A DNA stretch of 7,080 bases from positions 1 through 7,080 of the forward strand of contig JBQTHV010000045.1 of assembly GCA_052389555.1 (NCBI GenBank), read 5' to 3'. The DNA is from JABFSM01 sp052389555. GTDB taxonomy: Bacteria > Gemmatimonadota > Gemmatimonadetes > Gemmatimonadales > GWC2-71-9. The first letter of the stretch is position 1, and every line of letters begins with the position of its first letter. Of the stretch, positions 5,684 through 7,080 are shown piece by piece. Position numbers and translations under genes: made by a program. The notes under the pieces are model-generated. The model had not been told where the DNA came from, did no database searches, and was given only the letters and a program-made list of their open reading frames with translations.

Positions 5684-5699
5684 AGAGACTAAGGACCCT

Positions 5700-6523
5700 G
5701 TGTCACCCTACAGTCACATTCGTGTAAGACTTTCGGGACCAGGACTGGCCCTCTTGGTTCTCTTCCTCTTGCCGAGCGCGGGAAGCACGCAGCAGGTAGC
5801 CAGCGACCGGGCGATCGCGGTTACGTTCGACGACCTTCCCGCGACCAGGTCCGCTGATCTGGCCGAGGTTCAGGAAATCACTGCTCGCTTGCTCGAGCAG
5901 CTGCGGAGGCTCCGCATCCCGGCCACCGGATTCGTCAATGAGGTGAAACTCTTCGTCCCGGGGAAGAGAGCCCGCGGCCCGCCCTGCTCGAAGCATGGCT
6001 GGGCGCAGGCCATGACCTTGGCAATCACACCTACTCGCACCGCCGTCTCTCTGACACACCGCTGCCGGAATACCAGGCAGACGTCTTCCGGGGCGAGCGG
6101 GTAACCCGGCCGCTGATGGCCGCGCGCGGACGGCAGCTCAAGTACTTCCGCCATCCGACCCTGAATACCGGGCCGGACCTGCCCACCAAGCGCCCCTTCG
6201 AGCAGTTCCTCGCGACGCGCGGATATGTGGTCGCACCGGTCACCATCGACAACGACGAGTATCTCTACGCCGCGGCCTACGACCGGGCCCGGTCTCGGGG
6301 CGACAGCGTCCTCATGGCCCGGCTCGGGCATGACTATGTCCGGTACATGCTCAAGGTCTTCGAGTTCTACGAGCGACTCTCGAGGCAGGTGCTCGGCCGG
6401 GAGATCCCCCAGGTCCTGCTGCTCCACTCGAATCGGCTCAACGCCGAGTACCTGGACGACCTGGCGGCGGCGCTGATAGGTCGTGGAGGCCTCGGTCACA
6501 TCCCAGAGCTGAGTGCGGGTTAG
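5700..6523 (+). pseudogene. Polysaccharide deacetylase (NodB-type), frameshifted and truncated
   Basis: Exported carbohydrate esterase family 4-type deacetylase in two frames. Frame one starts at GTG 5700 (AAGGA at 5691-5695) with a signal peptide (LALLVLFLLPSAG). Then come the catalytic TFDDLPAT and ITARLLEQLRRLRIPATGFV, up to KLFVPGKR at about 5969. Frame two resumes with PALLEAWLGAGHDLGNHTYSH; HTYSH is the metal-binding H-x3-H, followed by LKYFRHP and the helical DYVRYMLKVFEFYERLS. One base lost (or two gained) in the GAGAG tract near 5964-5972 would explain the switch. A second defect is loss of the C-terminus: family-like sequence stops at about 6485 (DLAAALIGRG) and the frame ends in unrelated sequence at TAG 6521-6523. 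Substrate unknown. The metal and catalytic residues are present, but split by the frameshift. Confidence 0.75.
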
Positions 6524-7080
6524 GGTCGCCTGGTTTTGTCCGGGAACGCCGGCCGCTTGGGATTGGGCGGCGGGTTCTTCCGGAGCTCCTCGGTGACCCA
6601 GGCGATGGCCCGCTCCAGCTGCGGGTCCCTGCCGGCGATGATCTCCTTCGGGGTCTGCTCCACCTCGATATCGGGCGGCACCCCTTCGTTCTCGACGATG
6701 AATCCGCCGTCGGGCACCCAGATCGCCAGGTTGGGCGCAGTGATCGATCCCCCATCCATCAGGACCGGGAAGCCCAGGATCCCCACCAGACCGCCCCAGG
6801 TCCGCTGCCCGATCAAGGGCCCCAGCTTGAGCCGGCGGAACATCCAGGGGAAGTAGTCCCCTCCCGAGCCGGCGGTCTCGTCGATCAAGAGCGCTTTGGG
6901 ACCCTGAATCGATGCAGTCGGCGTCTTGAGGTCGTCGCCGTAGCGCATCGCCCACCAGGAGAGCGCCGGCCGCTGCAGGATGTCGATATAATAGTCCGCC
7001 AGCGATCCGCCTCCGTTGAACCGCTCGTCCACGATGATGGCGTCCTTGTGGGCCTGGGGATAGAAGTACCGCTTGAAGGA
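6520..7080 (-). CDS. Tricorn-like S41 peptidase, C-terminal part (runs off the right edge)
   Basis: The last 186 residues of a serine peptidase of family S41, tricorn branch; the 5' end lies beyond 7080. The visible part starts SFKRYFYPQAHKDAIIVDER and continues FNGGGSLADYY, then ETAGSGGDYFPWMF, whose Ser (fragment residue 72) is in the place of the tricorn nucleophile. LGPLIGQRTWGGLVGI, a DGGSITAPNLAIW strand pair and GGFIVENEGVPPDIEV follow; the Glu of VENEG (about 130) matches the active-site Glu region. The end is AGRDPQLERAIAWV and a basic, proline-rich tail, PNPKRPAFPDKTRRP. Tricorn-type peptidases degrade oligopeptides, usually with beta-propeller and PDZ domains N-terminal to this part. 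The TAA stop at 6522-6520 shares bases with the convergent deacetylase stop. The gene looks intact as far as seen. Confidence 0.9.
   Translation of the reverse strand, partial: SFKRYFYPQAHKDAIIVDERFNGGGSLADYYIDILQRPALSWWAMRYGDDLKTPTASIQGPKALLIDETAGSGGDYFPWMFRRLKLGPLIGQRTWGGLVGILGFPVLMDGGSITAPNLAIWVPDGGFIVENEGVPPDIEVEQTPKEIIAGRDPQLERAIAWVTEELRKNPPPNPKRPAFPDKTRRP

Noticed and set aside
5403..5699. N-terminal extension of the deacetylase frame upstream of the GTG at 5700
   Set aside because: It is antisense to the zinc-ribbon gene, and the signal peptide begins only after 5700.
5870..6955. A 361-codon open frame on the - strand
   Set aside because: It runs antisense through the deacetylase remnant and in another frame of the S41 peptidase; its translation is rich in R, G and A with no recognisable domain. 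It is a GC-driven shadow.
1..7080. CRISPR array, tRNA or rRNA genes, intact insertion sequence
   Set aside because: No regularly spaced repeats, no cloverleaf or rRNA-like segments and no transposase motifs were seen; the only repeats are the short palindromes listed.

Overview
The window looks like chromosomal DNA of a high-GC, soil-type bacterium. The best guess is Gemmatimonadota or a close relative. The grounds are the style of the Ser/Thr kinase (a GQGGMA glycine loop followed by a membrane anchor, a PEGA-type domain and an FGE domain), the tricorn-like S41 peptidase, and the exported amidohydrolase and deacetylase pieces. The phylum call is inference from protein style, not a search result.

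Left part (1-1860): an accessory segment with two unrelated type II toxin-antitoxin modules. On the + strand is a ParS/Xre-type (DUF2384) antitoxin with a directly abutting RES-domain toxin. It is preceded by a promoter interleaved with two near-identical 12-bp palindromes, the second of which contains the antitoxin start codon. A 46-codon + strand remnant follows. On the - strand is a DUF433 antitoxin with a DUF5615 PIN-like toxin, whose start codon is irregular. The RES/Xre genes look less GC-biased than the genes to their right, which fits horizontal acquisition.

Centre (1902-4793): one large gene encodes a cytoplasmic Hanks-type kinase, a single membrane helix, a helical linker, a PEGA-like domain, an FGE/sulfatase-modifying-like domain and a C-terminal alpha/beta hydrolase. 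The expected topology is kinase inside, the rest outside. The hydrolase triad looks intact. The FGE domain lacks the cysteines needed for formylglycine chemistry and is probably a binding or scaffold module.

Right part (4804-7080): a run of damaged genes. An amidohydrolase start (signal peptide plus the metal-binding HxH) is joined by an apparent deletion to the second half of a multi-pass membrane protein, which is itself frameshifted near 5023. A small zinc-ribbon gene lies on the - strand, with its ribosome binding site inside an 8-bp hairpin. A NodB-type polysaccharide deacetylase is frameshifted near 5965-5980 and loses its C-terminus near 6485. Its stop codon interlocks with that of a tricorn-like S41 peptidase, which enters from the right edge on the - strand. 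The picture is of a region that collects addiction modules and sheds exported-protein genes; assembly errors are an alternative explanation for the two single-base frameshifts. No CRISPR array, tRNA, rRNA or intact transposase was seen.
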